Below, one piece after another: positions 16,128 to 24,747 of a stretch of 64,000 nucleotides of DNA (positions within the stretch are counted from its first letter, which is position 1; each line of letters opens with the position of its first letter). The DNA is from Desulfovibrionaceae bacterium (lineage in GTDB: Bacteria; Desulfobacterota; Desulfovibrionia; Desulfovibrionales; Desulfovibrionaceae). The stretch is taken from NCBI GenBank assembly GCA_015709315.1, contig JACCQI010000002.1:62001-126000 (forward strand), given 5' to 3'. The position numbers were made by a program, and so were the translations under genes. The notes beneath the pieces are model-generated. The model had not been told where the DNA came from. It worked only from the letters and a program-made list of their open reading frames with translations, and did no database searches.

Positions 16128-16436
16128 CTATTCCTTCAATGTAGTGATGTCACTGGTTTTGGCGGATTTGAATCGCCGTGCAACCACGACGATCATGGCC
16201 AGGACCAGGGTGGCTTCGGCTGCGGCGAGTCCCATGACGAACAGGGTGCCGAGTTGGCCGAGGACCGCGCTGAAGTCCGTGAGCTGCGCGGCCGCCACCA
16301 TGGACAGGCCCGCGCCGTTGAGCATCAGCTCCACCGAGATCAGCATTCCGACGAGGCTTCTGCGCTGGGTCAGGCCGTAAAGGCCCGCGCACAGGAGCAC
16401 CAAGGATACGATTTGATACAGGGTCAGGGCACTCAT
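16128..16436 (-). CDS. nuoK: NADH-quinone oxidoreductase-like subunit K
   Basis: This 102-residue, three-helix membrane subunit (Mrp subunit C homologue) shows the family core LVGMLISVELMLNGAGL, with the conserved glutamate in SVELMLN, and a second glutamate in GLAAAEATLVLAM. These two buried acidic residues lie on the proton path linking the quinone site to the antiporter-like subunits. The ATG directly abuts the nuoJ stop and GGGGGAA lies within the end of nuoJ, so translation is coupled. Length is typical. Confidence 0.95.
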   Translation of the reverse strand: MSALTLYQIVSLVLLCAGLYGLTQRRSLVGMLISVELMLNGAGLSMVAAAQLTDFSAVLGQLGTLFVMGLAAAEATLVLAMIVVVARRFKSAKTSDITTLKE

Positions 16437-16946
16437 CTATTTCTTCCCCCTCTTTTCCCAGGTCAGGAGCACCGCTCCGGACATGGCGACCATGAGGATG
16501 ACCGAAATCAGCTCGAAGGGCAGGAAGTACGAACCCAACAACCCTTCGCCGAGCTGCTTGATGGGCACCTCGACGGGAACGGCCATGGAATCGGCCGGGT
16601 GCTTCATGACCAGCCAGCCCAGAAGGGCCGCCGGGGTCATGGTCGCGGCCAGGCCGTATACATAGGTCTTCATGGGGGCCTTGCCGGCCTCGTCGCCGCC
16701 CTTCTCCGCATGGGTCAGCATGACCGCGAAGAAGATCAGGACGCTGACCGCGCCCACGTAGATGAGCAACTGCATGAAGGCCATGAACGGCGTCGCCAGC
16801 AGCAGGTACATCCCCGCCACGCCGATCAGCGTCGTGATCAAACCGACCAGGGCGCGGACCAGGCTGGAGCTCGACACGGCGAGCACGGCTCCGCCGAGGA
16901 TGACGAGCGTGTAGACGCCAAACGCTACTTTTGCCAGAACTTCCAT
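16437..16946 (-). CDS. nuoJ: NADH-quinone oxidoreductase-like subunit J
   Basis: This 169-residue subunit has five predicted helices. The family segment YVGAVSVLIFFAVML, including the conserved Gly-Ala around the TM3 pi-bulge, is clear, preceded by YLLLATPFMAFMQLLI. It belongs to the membrane arm next to the quinone chamber. The ATG follows GGAGGCGTAAT, placed within the end of nuoI with one base between stop and start. Length is normal, and the C-terminus ends in a basic tail (TWEKRGKK). Confidence 0.94.
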   Translation of the reverse strand: MEVLAKVAFGVYTLVILGGAVLAVSSSSLVRALVGLITTLIGVAGMYLLLATPFMAFMQLLIYVGAVSVLIFFAVMLTHAEKGGDEAGKAPMKTYVYGLAATMTPAALLGWLVMKHPADSMAVPVEVPIKQLGEGLLGSYFLPFELISVILMVAMSGAVLLTWEKRGKK

Positions 16947-16947
16947 A

Positions 16948-17538
16948 TTACGCCTCCTTCTCCGCCGCGGCCGTGGCCTCGGGTTTGGGCGCGGGAGCGG
17001 CCGCAGGCATTTCGTTGGCCTGCTCCTTGAGCCGGGCGAGAAGATCGATCTTCATCTCCTTCCGGGAAGTCGCCACCCAATAGATATTATTGGAGAAGCG
17101 GAGCGACTTGGCCGGGCAGTTCTCGATGCAGGTGCCGCACAGCGAGCACTTGGTATAGTCGTAGATGAACTTGGCCGGATTCTTCGGGGCCTTGGGCTTC
17201 TTGACCTTTTCCCCGGCTTCCTCGGCGGCCTTCATGGCCGCTTCCTCTTCCGGGGTGGGCTTGGGAGCCTTCTGCTTGACCACCGTGAGGCACTTGCTCG
17301 GGCAGTTGGTCACGCACATCATGCAGGAGATGCACTTGGGCGTGGCCGGATCCTTGGGCTTGCCGACCAGTTCGACGTGCCCGCCGTATGTCGTGAGATT
17401 CTCGTTGTCGATGACCTGGCGCGGATAGTGGACCGTGACCAGGGGCTTGCAGAAGTACTTGCCCGTGACCTTGAGTCCGACGAACAGGCTCCAACAGTCG
17501 AGAATCGGCTGAATGACGTTGTCTTTGAATTTACCCAT
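16948..17538 (-). CDS. nuoI: Complex I iron-sulfur subunit I with an extended inter-cluster linker
   Basis: This 196-residue peripheral-arm protein carries two 4Fe-4S motifs: CISCMMCVTNCPSKC beginning at residue 69 and CSLCGTCIENCP beginning at 131. They would hold clusters N6a and N6b, relaying electrons toward NuoB. The spacing between the motifs is about 52 residues from the fourth cysteine of the first, compared with about 30 in typical NuoI. The added segment is highly charged (KAPKPTPEEEAAM and EKVKKPKAPK). The C-terminus also has an Ala/Pro/Glu-rich tail. GGGGGAG precedes the ATG. As NuoEFG are absent here, the linker could help dock a different electron donor; this is inference. Confidence 0.92.
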   Translation of the reverse strand: MGKFKDNVIQPILDCWSLFVGLKVTGKYFCKPLVTVHYPRQVIDNENLTTYGGHVELVGKPKDPATPKCISCMMCVTNCPSKCLTVVKQKAPKPTPEEEAAMKAAEEAGEKVKKPKAPKNPAKFIYDYTKCSLCGTCIENCPAKSLRFSNNIYWVATSRKEMKIDLLARLKEQANEMPAAAPAPKPEATAAAEKEA

Positions 17539-17548
17539 AACGCTCCCC

Positions 17549-18523
17549 CTACAGCTTCATGATCAGCGCCGTGGCCAGCAGGTTCGCCGTGGCCAGAGGG
17601 AGCAACCATTTCCAATTGATGTTCAGCAACTGGTCGAACCGCACGCGGGGGTAGGTCCAGCGAACCCAGAGCATGAAGGACATCAGCGCGAACGTCTTGC
17701 CGACCATCCACCACCAGCCGTCGAGGCCGGGGATGGGGCCGTGATACCCGCCCAGGAACAGGACCGAGCAGACCGAGCACATGACGACCATGTACCCGTA
17801 TTCCGCCAGGAAGAAACAGCCGAATCCCATGGCCGAATACTCGACGTGGAAACCGGCCGTCAGCTCGGACTCGGCCTCGGCCAGGTCGAAGGGTGCGCGG
17901 TTGGTCTCGCCGAACATGGCCACGATGAAGATGATGAAGGCCAGCGGCTGCTTGAAGATGAACCAGTTGTGGATGTATCCGGCCTGCAGGTTCGTGATGT
18001 CCACCAGGCTCAGGGTGCCGGTCATGAAGGAAATGGCCAGCACGGTCAGCAGCAGCGGAATCTCGTAGGCCACGGCCTGCGATACGGCACGGGCCGCGCC
18101 GAGCACGCCCCATTTGTTGTTGGATGACCACCCTGCCAGGATGACGGCCAGCCCGTTGAAGCTGGAGAACGCCAGGATGAGCAGCAGGGCGAGGTTGACG
18201 TCCATGCCCGTCAGCACGGGGCCGTACGGGATGGGCAGGTAAAGCAGCAACACCGGGATCATGGTCATGATCGGTGCGGTCCAATAAAGGACGTTGTCCG
18301 CGTTGTCCGGAGTCACGAGCTGTTTGCCCATGAGCTTCAAGCCGTCGATGAGCGGCTGCAGCGCGCCGTGCGGACCGACCTCGAAGGGGCCGGGACGGCG
18401 CTGGATATGGCCCGCGAACTTGCGTTCGCAATAGACCCACAGCAATGCGTTGATGCCCAGCCAGATCATGGCGCCCACGACGGCGATGAGCAACGGCAGT
18501 ATATGTTGCATGAATACTTGCAT
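17549..18523 (-). CDS. nuoH: Complex I quinone-chamber membrane subunit H
   Basis: This 324-residue subunit has eight helices and anchors the hydrophilic arm. Family segments are WVYCERKFAGHIQRRPGP (as LLWVYCERKF), QPLIDGLKLMGKQ, the acidic run ETNRAPFDLAEAESELTAGFHVEYS and GGYHGP. The ETNRxPFDLxExESELxxGxxxEY signature contains the acidic residues at the quinone-site entrance. GGGGGAAATTA precedes the ATG. It follows nuoD by ten bases, in the usual D-(G)-H-I order, with nuoG missing between D and H. Confidence 0.95.
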   Translation of the reverse strand: MQVFMQHILPLLIAVVGAMIWLGINALLWVYCERKFAGHIQRRPGPFEVGPHGALQPLIDGLKLMGKQLVTPDNADNVLYWTAPIMTMIPVLLLYLPIPYGPVLTGMDVNLALLLILAFSSFNGLAVILAGWSSNNKWGVLGAARAVSQAVAYEIPLLLTVLAISFMTGTLSLVDITNLQAGYIHNWFIFKQPLAFIIFIVAMFGETNRAPFDLAEAESELTAGFHVEYSAMGFGCFFLAEYGYMVVMCSVCSVLFLGGYHGPIPGLDGWWWMVGKTFALMSFMLWVRWTYPRVRFDQLLNINWKWLLPLATANLLATALIMKL

Positions 18524-18533
18524 TAATTTCCCC

Positions 18534-19706
18534 CTACCTGTCGATTTCCGGGATGATCAGGTCAAGGCTTCCCAGGATGGCGACGGCGTCGGCCAGGATG
18601 GTGCCCGTTGCGGCCTCGACGAACGCGTGCAGGTTGGAATAGCCCGGGGCCCGCAGCTTGATGCGGTACGGCACCTTGCTCCCGTCGGAGACCACGTGCA
18701 CGCCGATCTTGCCGCGCCCACCCTCGACGCAGAAGTAGGCCTCGCCCGCCGGCGGCTTCATGGACGGCTTGGGCGCCTTGTCCACGATATGCCCGCCCTC
18801 GGCGGAGTCCAGCTGTTCCAAGGCCTGTTCGATGATGCGCATGGATTGCTCCATCTCCGCCAGGCGGACGAGATAGCGACCGGCGGAACAGCACGTGTCC
18901 TCGGTGGGAATCTCGAAGTCGAAGCGGTCGTACACCGAGTACGGCTCGGTCCTGCGGATATCGTAGGGAACTCCCGCAGCCCGGAGCACGGGGCCGGTGC
19001 AGCCGTAGCGGCGGCACATGTCCTGGTCGATGATGCCGATGCCTTCGATGCGTCGGCGCAGGATGATGTTGTCCGTGACCAGATCCTTGTACATGGGAAG
19101 CCGTTTCCTGAAGTGCGGGATGAACTCCTTGATGAGTTCGATGCACTTGTCGTCCATGTCCATCTGCAGCCCGCCGACGCGGAAGTTGCTGTAGGTCAAC
19201 CTGGAGGCGGAGGGCCTCTGCAGGATGTCGAGCAGCATTTCGCGGTCGTCGAACGCGTACAGGATGGGCGTGAACGCGCCCAGGTCCAGGACATAGGCTC
19301 CCCACCACAGGAGGTGGGAAGTCAGGCGGTTGAGCTCGGTCATGATGACGCGCAGATACTCCGCCCTCTCGGGCACCTCGATGCCCATCAGTTTTTCGAC
19401 AGCGCCCACGTAGGCCCAGTTCCAGGCCATGGGGTGACCATAGTCGACGCGACCCATGTTGGGGATGAACCCTCCCCAGGTCTGAGTCTCGCCCATTTTT
19501 TCATGCATGCGGTGCAGGTAACCCAAAACGGGTTCGGCGCGGACGATGTATTCGCCGTCCACCTCGATCATGATCCGCAAAACGCCGTGTGTCGACGGAT
19601 GCTGCGGACCCATGTTGATGATCAAGGTATCGTCCTGCTTTCCGGCCGCGAACTTCTGGGTGTAGAAATCACCCTTCATCTGTTCTAAATTTTGGTAAGC
19701 CGACAT
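18534..19706 (-). CDS. nuoD: Complex I 49-kDa-type subunit D
   Basis: This 390-residue peripheral subunit is related to the large subunit of NiFe hydrogenases and forms the quinone site with NuoB. The conserved histidine loop is in NMGPQHPSTHGVLR and the quinone-contacting tyrosine region is VDYGHPMAWNWAYVGAVEKLMG. The nickel-binding CxxC pairs of hydrogenases are absent, so this is a true complex I rather than an Ech-type hydrogenase subunit. GPVLRAAGVPYDIRR and the C-terminal DPVLGSLDLIIPEIDR-like end (ILGSLDLIIPEIDR) are intact. It is a separate gene from nuoC, 41 bases downstream of it. The ribosome binding site is weak. Confidence 0.95.
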   Translation of the reverse strand: MSAYQNLEQMKGDFYTQKFAAGKQDDTLIINMGPQHPSTHGVLRIMIEVDGEYIVRAEPVLGYLHRMHEKMGETQTWGGFIPNMGRVDYGHPMAWNWAYVGAVEKLMGIEVPERAEYLRVIMTELNRLTSHLLWWGAYVLDLGAFTPILYAFDDREMLLDILQRPSASRLTYSNFRVGGLQMDMDDKCIELIKEFIPHFRKRLPMYKDLVTDNIILRRRIEGIGIIDQDMCRRYGCTGPVLRAAGVPYDIRRTEPYSVYDRFDFEIPTEDTCCSAGRYLVRLAEMEQSMRIIEQALEQLDSAEGGHIVDKAPKPSMKPPAGEAYFCVEGGRGKIGVHVVSDGSKVPYRIKLRAPGYSNLHAFVEAATGTILADAVAILGSLDLIIPEIDR

Positions 19707-19747
19707 ATATCTCAGTCCGGTTTTTGATACCGACCGGTTGCCCCGGC

Positions 19748-20278
19748 CTACGCATCGGAGGCCTCCCCGGCCTCCTCCTCAGCAGCAAACAAGTCTTCCA
19801 CTTCCCGGGAGCAGGAAACGACCTCGCCAAGGCTCAGCAGGTCCTTGATGGACTTGCGCGTCTTGTCGGTCTTGACCAGCGGATGGAAATCCACGTCCTC
19901 GACCGGCAAAAGCAGCGGCACGAGGTTGGAATTGCCCTCAAAGGTGATGCCGTGGAAATCGCGGGTTTCCCGTTCATGCCATTCGGCCCCCTGGTAAACG
20001 GAAGTGATGGAAGGAACCACGGGATTGTCCCCGCTCACGAGAACTCTGAGAACGATCCGCTCGTCAACATTCCACCTATTAAAATGGTAATGCACCAAAA
20101 ATCCCTCTTCAAAGTCCATGGCAAAGACATCTTCAAGGGAATACTCGGCCTCGTACAGCTTCCTGGCGGCCTTGACGATCTGGTCGGGGGCCAGAAAGAC
20201 GGACCAGACATGTCCGGTGGCCGCTTTGTCCTGTTTGGCGACGCATTGGGTCGCCACGCCTTCAAGCGCTTGCAACAT
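19748..20278 (-). CDS. nuoC: Complex I 30-kDa-type subunit C
   Basis: This 176-residue peripheral-arm subunit shows the conserved segment YQGAEWHERETRDFHGITFEG (here split as GAEWHERETRDF and HGITF), followed by LLLPVEDVDFHPLVK. It binds NuoD and stabilises the Q-module. The first ~30 residues are poorly conserved, as usual. The ATG lies three bases after the nuoB stop. An acidic, alanine-rich C-terminal tail (FAAEEEAGEASDA) is the only unusual feature. Confidence 0.92.
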   Translation of the reverse strand: MLQALEGVATQCVAKQDKAATGHVWSVFLAPDQIVKAARKLYEAEYSLEDVFAMDFEEGFLVHYHFNRWNVDERIVLRVLVSGDNPVVPSITSVYQGAEWHERETRDFHGITFEGNSNLVPLLLPVEDVDFHPLVKTDKTRKSIKDLLSLGEVVSCSREVEDLFAAEEEAGEASDA

Positions 20279-20281
20279 ATC

Positions 20282-20827
20282 CTACCCCTCCACCGCGGCG
20301 GCAACGGGCCACCAGCGTTTGCCGGTTATCTGGCGTTGCAGCTCGAAGAAGCCCTCCAAAAGGCCCTCGGGCCTGGGCGGACAGCCGGGGACGTACACAT
20401 TGACGGGAATCAGCGTGTCCACGCCCTCGATGACGCCGTAGTTGTCCTTGCTCTTGAAGGGACCGCCGGAGATGGCGCAGTTGCCCATGGCGATGACCCA
20501 CTTGGGCCCGGCCATCTGTTCGTAGAGCCGGACCACGGCCGGAGCCATCTTCTTGTTCACGGTGCCTGCGACGATCATGACGTCGGCCTGGCGCGGCGAG
20601 GGCCGGAAGACCTCCGCCCCGAAGCGGGCCAAGTCGAAACGCGCCATGCCGGTGGCCATCATCTCGATGGCGCAGCACGCAAGTCCGAAGGTGACGGGCC
20701 ACAGGGACATGGCTCGACAGATGTCGAAGATGTCCTGGGCCAACTTGAGGTTGACGATAGGCGGATCCATGTAATGGTTGCCTGCCGTCAGGAACTCCTT
20801 TTGCACTACTGAATCCTGCGCGGCCAT
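20282..20827 (-). CDS. nuoB: Complex I iron-sulfur subunit B (cluster N2)
   Basis: This 181-residue subunit ligates cluster N2, the electron donor to quinone. The tandem cysteines are in [14 protein letters not shown], the third ligand is in [12 protein letters not shown] and the fourth in [15 protein letters not shown]. The arginine-rich loop [18 protein letters not shown] is present. The start at 20827 is chosen over 20848 because AGGGG lies eight bases upstream and the family begins with a short polar N-terminus. It overlaps nuoA by 22 bases, consistent with coupled translation. Confidence 0.95.
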   Translation of the reverse strand: MAAQDSVVQKEFLTAGNHYMDPPIVNLKLAQDIFDICRAMSLWPVTFGLACCAIEMMATGMARFDLARFGAEVFRPSPRQADVMIVAGTVNKKMAPAVVRLYEQMAGPKWVIAMGNCAISGGPFKSKDNYGVIEGVDTLIPVNVYVPGCPPRPEGLLEGFFELQRQITGKRWWPVAAAVEG

Positions 20828-21183
20828 GTAAACACCCCTTTCGCCCAAAAATAAATGACGGAAAGAATTAGGAATAAGAGGAAGATGAAGACCTTTACGA
20901 AGGGAACCACGCCTTCGGCGTCGCCGTAGGCGACGGAAACCGGGAACAGGTAAAGGACATCAACGTCGAAGGCGAGGAAAATCAGTGCGTACACGTAAAA
21001 CGATACGCCCCACCTTGACCATGAGCTGCCGTAAGGGACCATGCCGCATTCATACGGCATGCCGATGTCCCCGCCTTTCGCCCTTGGACCGATTACCGCC
21101 GAGAGAATCAGCGGACCGACGGCGAACAGGAAGCCGGCGAGCAAAAACAATACGATTGCAAAATGTAGCCAGTCGAAAACCAT
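20806..21183 (-). CDS. nuoA: Complex I membrane subunit A, first gene of the nuo operon
   Basis: This 125-residue, three-helix subunit has the family loop [17 protein letters not shown] (PYECG core, with the cysteine used to sense active/deactive states in mitochondria) and [20 protein letters not shown], containing the conserved acidic residues of TM2. AAGGAT precedes the ATG. It opens a thirteen-gene operon ending at nuoN. A candidate -35 box TTGACT lies upstream on the minus strand near 21266-21271, but no convincing -10 box pairs with it, so the promoter is not called. Confidence 0.95.
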   Translation of the reverse strand: MVFDWLHFAIVLFLLAGFLFAVGPLILSAVIGPRAKGGDIGMPYECGMVPYGSSWSRWGVSFYVYALIFLAFDVDVLYLFPVSVAYGDAEGVVPFVKVFIFLLFLILSVIYFWAKGVFTWPRRIQ

Positions 21184-21506
21184 ACCCCATCCTTTTGGCT
21201 GAATATTGCGTAAAACCCTGAAAACACTTTTTTCCGAGGATTAACGAACTCCATGCCCCGAAATGAAGGGCAAGTCAAGCATCTTGCTCTTTTTTTCGCG
21301 AAGTACCTACCACATAAGTATGCAATTTACTTGACTCTGAGGCCGTTCGGGCAAAGCAGCCGCGAACGGCTATCATCGTTGTGTTTCGGAGCATTTCAGC
21401 GCCTTGAAATGACGCAAGGAAGTTCCGCGTAGGGTAGCGGAGGATGATCCGGGGCATTCCCCAAAAAGGAATCGAACGGAGCGGATTTGTCGGGCAAAAT
21501 CGCGGA
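21184..21506. other. Intergenic region between nuoA and the GGDEF gene
   Basis: About 320 bases have no credible gene. The nuo promoter must lie here. AT-rich stretches occur around 21215-21235 and 21285-21330. No clear hairpin terminator for the upstream GGDEF gene was seen. Confidence 0.5.
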
Positions 21507-22844
21507 CTACGGCGATACGCCGCAGTCGGCGAAGGTGCCGAACCGGGCGTGGCACTGGCTCTTGGCGCCGTACATGGCGGCATCGGCCCGACTGATGAGC
21601 GTGACCGGGTCCAGGCCGTCGTCCGGGTAGAAGCTGATGCCGATGGTGGCGCTGACCGTGACCTCCTCGCCCTTGATGGCGAAAGGCTTTTTCAGCACAT
21701 CCAACAGGCCCTTGGTCACGGCCACGGCCCCGTCCCTGCCGGGAACGTCGGTCAAAAGCAGGCCGAACTCGTCGCCGCCGATGCGGGCCAGGGTGTCGGA
21801 GGCGCGGGTGCGCGCCTGCAGCCTTTCCGCCACCTCGCGAAGCAGGCCGTCGCCCGCCGGATGCCCGAAGGTGTCGTTGATCCGCTTGAATTCGTCGAGA
21901 TCTATGAACAGAACCGCCAGGATTTTTTCATACCGCTTGGCCACGGCCAGCGCGTGGTCCAGGCGGTCAAAGAACCTGTGCCGGTTGGCAATGCCGGTCA
22001 GGCTGTCCACCATGGCCAGTTCCTTGAGTTCCAGCTCGATGTTCTTGCGCTCGGTGATGTCCTCCAGGACGCCCTCGATGAAGTCCGCGCCGCCGGCCTG
22101 CCGGACCATGCGGGAATTCATGGAGCACCAGAGGACTTCGCCGTCGCGGCGTCGGCCGTGGAATTCAAAATTGGTGACCGCCCCGTCCCGCCGCATGATC
22201 TCTTCGTATGCCTGGCGCTCGTCGTTGTCGGCCATGACGGACGCCCACATGCCGGGCCTGCCGATAATGTCCGAGGGCGTCTTGTACCCGAGGATGCGCA
22301 GCATGGCCGGGTTGACCTCCAGAAACTCCCCGGCCGGGGTGATCTGGTAGATGCCCTCCACCGCGCGCTCGAAGATGGAGCGGTACTTTTCCTCGGCCTT
22401 GCTCAAGGCCGCCTCGGTCCGCCGATGCATCTCGATCTCCCGCTCGAGCAGAATCTTCTGCCGGTGCATCTCAAGAAACGCCTTGACCTTGCATATCAGG
22501 ACATGGGCGTCCACCGGGCGGAACAGGTAGTCCACGGCCCCGGTGTCATAGCCCTGGCGCACGTTGTCGTCGTCCTGAAAAAAGGCGGTAATGAAAATGA
22601 TCGGGACATGCCGCCCCCTTTCGATCTCCTTGATCCTGGAAGCGGCCTCGTACCCGTCCATCCCCGGCATCTGGATGTCGAGCAGAATCAGAGCGAAATC
22701 ATACTCCCCGGCCAGCCGGATGGCCTCCGGCCCGCTCTCCGCGGTCACGACCTCGCACCCCACGCCCGCGAGCATGTGCTTCAGCAGGGCGAGGTTGGTC
22801 TTGGAATCGTCGACGGCCAGGACTTTCTGGGTATCGCTCATCAC
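21507..22844 (-). CDS. Response regulator with PAS and GGDEF domains (diguanylate cyclase)
   Basis: This 445-residue cytosolic signalling protein has a receiver domain (residues ~7-125), with VDDSK at its start, the phospho-acceptor Asp in LILLDIQMPGMDGYEA, a Thr in FITAFF and a Lys-to-Arg change (FRPVD in place of KP). A short coiled linker and a PAS domain (~150-270) follow, then GGDEF (~280-440) with LARIGGDEFGLLL. The inhibitory I-site RxxD (RASD) lies five residues before GGDEF, so product feedback is expected. It should make c-di-GMP upon phosphorylation by an unlinked kinase. It starts six bases after the comB stop; MMSDT offers two adjacent starts. Confidence 0.93.
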   Translation of the reverse strand: MMSDTQKVLAVDDSKTNLALLKHMLAGVGCEVVTAESGPEAIRLAGEYDFALILLDIQMPGMDGYEAASRIKEIERGRHVPIIFITAFFQDDDNVRQGYDTGAVDYLFRPVDAHVLICKVKAFLEMHRQKILLEREIEMHRRTEAALSKAEEKYRSIFERAVEGIYQITPAGEFLEVNPAMLRILGYKTPSDIIGRPGMWASVMADNDERQAYEEIMRRDGAVTNFEFHGRRRDGEVLWCSMNSRMVRQAGGADFIEGVLEDITERKNIELELKELAMVDSLTGIANRHRFFDRLDHALAVAKRYEKILAVLFIDLDEFKRINDTFGHPAGDGLLREVAERLQARTRASDTLARIGGDEFGLLLTDVPGRDGAVAVTKGLLDVLKKPFAIKGEEVTVSATIGISFYPDDGLDPVTLISRADAAMYGAKSQCHARFGTFADCGVSP

Positions 22845-22850
22845 GGCATC

Positions 22851-23558
22851 CTATGCGCCTTCCCCTTTTTCGACATCGACCTTCCGCATCAGCATGCCGC
22901 CGCCCTCCATCCGTTCCCCCTTGAGGATGAAATCGTATCGGTCGATATCCATGCACATTTCGAAATCGCCCTCGGGAGCGTCCACCCGCGACTCGTCGTA
23001 AAACATCGCCGCAGTGTCCACCTTGGCCAGGAACTTCCGCAGGGTCTCGAAGCTGTTGGGATATCCCTCCAGCTCGTTCTTTATGTATATGGCGCACATC
23101 ATGTCTTCCTGGGCGCGCATGTCGCCGCCGGTGCCTATGGACACCAGGGTGACGCGCTCGGGATTGCGGCTTCGGATATAGCGCACCACGGCCCCGGCGT
23201 TGACGAAGGAACCGGTGATGACCTCGTCCGCGTCCGCGCAGGCGAACAGCCCCGGAATGCCCGCATTGGTCGAATGGACCAGCGTCTTTCCGGAGAGGTC
23301 CTCCTCCATGAGCAGGGTCGGCGAGTTGCCCAGGTCGAATTCCTCCAAGGGCACGCCCTGCTGCTCGCCGATGAGCAGTCCGCCGCGATCGGCGGTCAGC
23401 TCCCGCGCCTGTTCCAGGGTTTCGGCGGCAAGGTATTCGCCGACCCCCTTCTCCATGAGATAACACCCGACCGTGGCGGAACGGAATACGTCGATAACCA
23501 CCACCAGGCCCTTGGCCTTCACGGCCCCCGCGAGACATTCAACAATTGTCGTTATCAT
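22851..23558 (-). CDS. comB: ComB-family 2-phosphosulfolactate phosphatase-like protein
   Basis: This 235-residue protein carries the ComB signature VVIDVFRSATVGCYL near residue 20, STNAGIPGLFACADAD and VSIGTGG. In methanogens ComB is a Mg2+-dependent acid phosphatase that dephosphorylates 2-phosphosulfolactate in coenzyme M synthesis. Bacterial homologues occur without the rest of the pathway and the substrate is often unknown. Neither ComA nor ComC is visible here. The start at 23558 is chosen over 23621 because homology begins at MITTIVECLAGAV. It is followed closely by the receiver-GGDEF gene, so the two are probably co-transcribed. Confidence 0.85.
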   Translation of the reverse strand: MITTIVECLAGAVKAKGLVVVIDVFRSATVGCYLMEKGVGEYLAAETLEQARELTADRGGLLIGEQQGVPLEEFDLGNSPTLLMEEDLSGKTLVHSTNAGIPGLFACADADEVITGSFVNAGAVVRYIRSRNPERVTLVSIGTGGDMRAQEDMMCAIYIKNELEGYPNSFETLRKFLAKVDTAAMFYDESRVDAPEGDFEMCMDIDRYDFILKGERMEGGGMLMRKVDVEKGEGA

Positions 23559-23758
23559 CGGAAAATACCTATAAAATGTTAATCCACACCCGCTTTTCGC
23601 ATGCCGCCCCGATTGCGTCAACCATTTGAATCGGCCTCCCCGCCTCTCCTGCCGGGGACCGGACGCTTCATTGGCCGAATAAACATGGCAACCACTTGTA
23701 AAAATTATTTTTTCACAACGAGATTGACACCCGGGCCCTTTTTTTGCAGTAACTGGGC

Positions 23759-24709
23759 ATGAGAAAAAAACGCGTTCTCGTCACCGGCGGTTCGGGCTTT
23801 CTCGGCTCGCACCTCTGCGAGCGTCTTCTGGCCATGGGACACGAGGTCATCTGCGTGGACAACTTCTTCACCGGAAGCAAGTCGAACATCGTCCACCTCA
23901 TGGACTCCCCCTACTTCGAGGCCGTCCGGCACGACGTCACCTTTCCGCTCTACGTGGAGGTGGACGAAATCTACAACCTCGCCTGCCCGGCCTCGCCCAT
24001 CCACTACCAGCACGACCCGGTGCAGACCACCAAGACCAGCGTACACGGGGCCATCAACATGCTCGGCTTGGCCAAGCGCGTGAAGGCCAAGATCTTCCAG
24101 GCGTCCACCAGCGAGGTCTACGGCGACCCGAACGTGCATCCCCAGACCGAGGACTACTGGGGCAACGTCAATCCCACGGGGCTGCGCTCCTGCTATGACG
24201 AGGGCAAGCGGTGCGCGGAAACGCTCTTCTTCGACTACAACCGCCAGCACAAGCTGAAAATCAAGGTCGGCCGCATCTTCAACACCTACGGCCCGCGCAT
24301 GGCCATGGACGACGGCCGGGTCGTCTCCAACTTCGTGGTCCAGGCGCTCAAGGGCGAGGACATCACGATCTACGGCGGGGGTGAGCAGACCCGCAGCTTC
24401 TGCTTCGTCACCGATCTGGTGGAAGGCATCGTCCGCCTGATGGAACAGACGCCCGACGAATTCACCGGCCCCGTGAACCTGGGCAACCCCGGCGAGTTCA
24501 CCATCAGGGAACTGGCCGAAACGGTCGTCGACCTGGTGGGGAGCCAATCGAAGATCGTCCACACCCCCCTGCCCTCGGACGACCCCATGCAGCGCTGCCC
24601 GGACATATCCCTGGCAAAACGGATCCTGGACTGGGAACCCGAGGTCCCGCTCCGGGAGGGGCTGGCACTGACCATCGCCTATTTCGACGCTGTCCTGAAA
24701 ACGAAATAA
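23759..24709 (+). CDS. UDP-glucuronate decarboxylase (UXS-type NAD-dependent epimerase/dehydratase)
   Basis: This 316-residue extended SDR enzyme would convert UDP-glucuronate to UDP-xylose with tightly bound NAD+. The NAD-binding loop is [17 protein letters not shown] at the N-terminus. The catalytic Ser/Thr lies in [10 protein letters not shown] and the YxxxK pair is in [30 protein letters not shown] and [13 protein letters not shown] are typical of UXS and related sugar-nucleotide enzymes. No Shine-Dalgarno sequence is apparent before the ATG. A TTGACA hexamer lies 30 bases upstream (23724-23729), but the matching -10 box is poor. A shared terminator separates it from a convergent glycosyltransferase. 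A role in polysaccharide sugar supply is likely. Confidence 0.88.
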   Translation: MRKKRVLVTGGSGFLGSHLCERLLAMGHEVICVDNFFTGSKSNIVHLMDSPYFEAVRHDVTFPLYVEVDEIYNLACPASPIHYQHDPVQTTKTSVHGAINMLGLAKRVKAKIFQASTSEVYGDPNVHPQTEDYWGNVNPTGLRSCYDEGKRCAETLFFDYNRQHKLKIKVGRIFNTYGPRMAMDDGRVVSNFVVQALKGEDITIYGGGEQTRSFCFVTDLVEGIVRLMEQTPDEFTGPVNLGNPGEFTIRELAETVVDLVGSQSKIVHTPLPSDDPMQRCPDISLAKRILDWEPEVPLREGLALTIAYFDAVLKTK

Positions 24710-24740
24710 AAAGGCCGGAGCACTTGCTCCGGCCTTTTCG
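24709..24740. terminator. Bidirectional rho-independent terminator
   Basis: AAAAAGGCCGGAGCA / TGCTCCGGCCTTTT with a three-base loop serves both the decarboxylase gene and the convergent glycosyltransferase gene. Confidence 0.9.
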
Positions 24741-24747
24741 CTTGCAG

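Noticed and set aside
9468..16380. Very long plus-strand open frames opposite the nuo genes (for example 9468-11090, 10771-12501, 12513-14345, 14563-16380)
   Set aside because: They are the antisense shadows of GC-rich genes: compositionally biased, rich in Gln/His/Asp/Gly, without ribosome binding sites or family resemblance.
23724..23759. Leaderless transcription of the UDP-glucuronate decarboxylase gene from TTGACA
   Set aside because: The -10 region at the right spacing (CAGTAA) is too far from consensus to support a promoter call.
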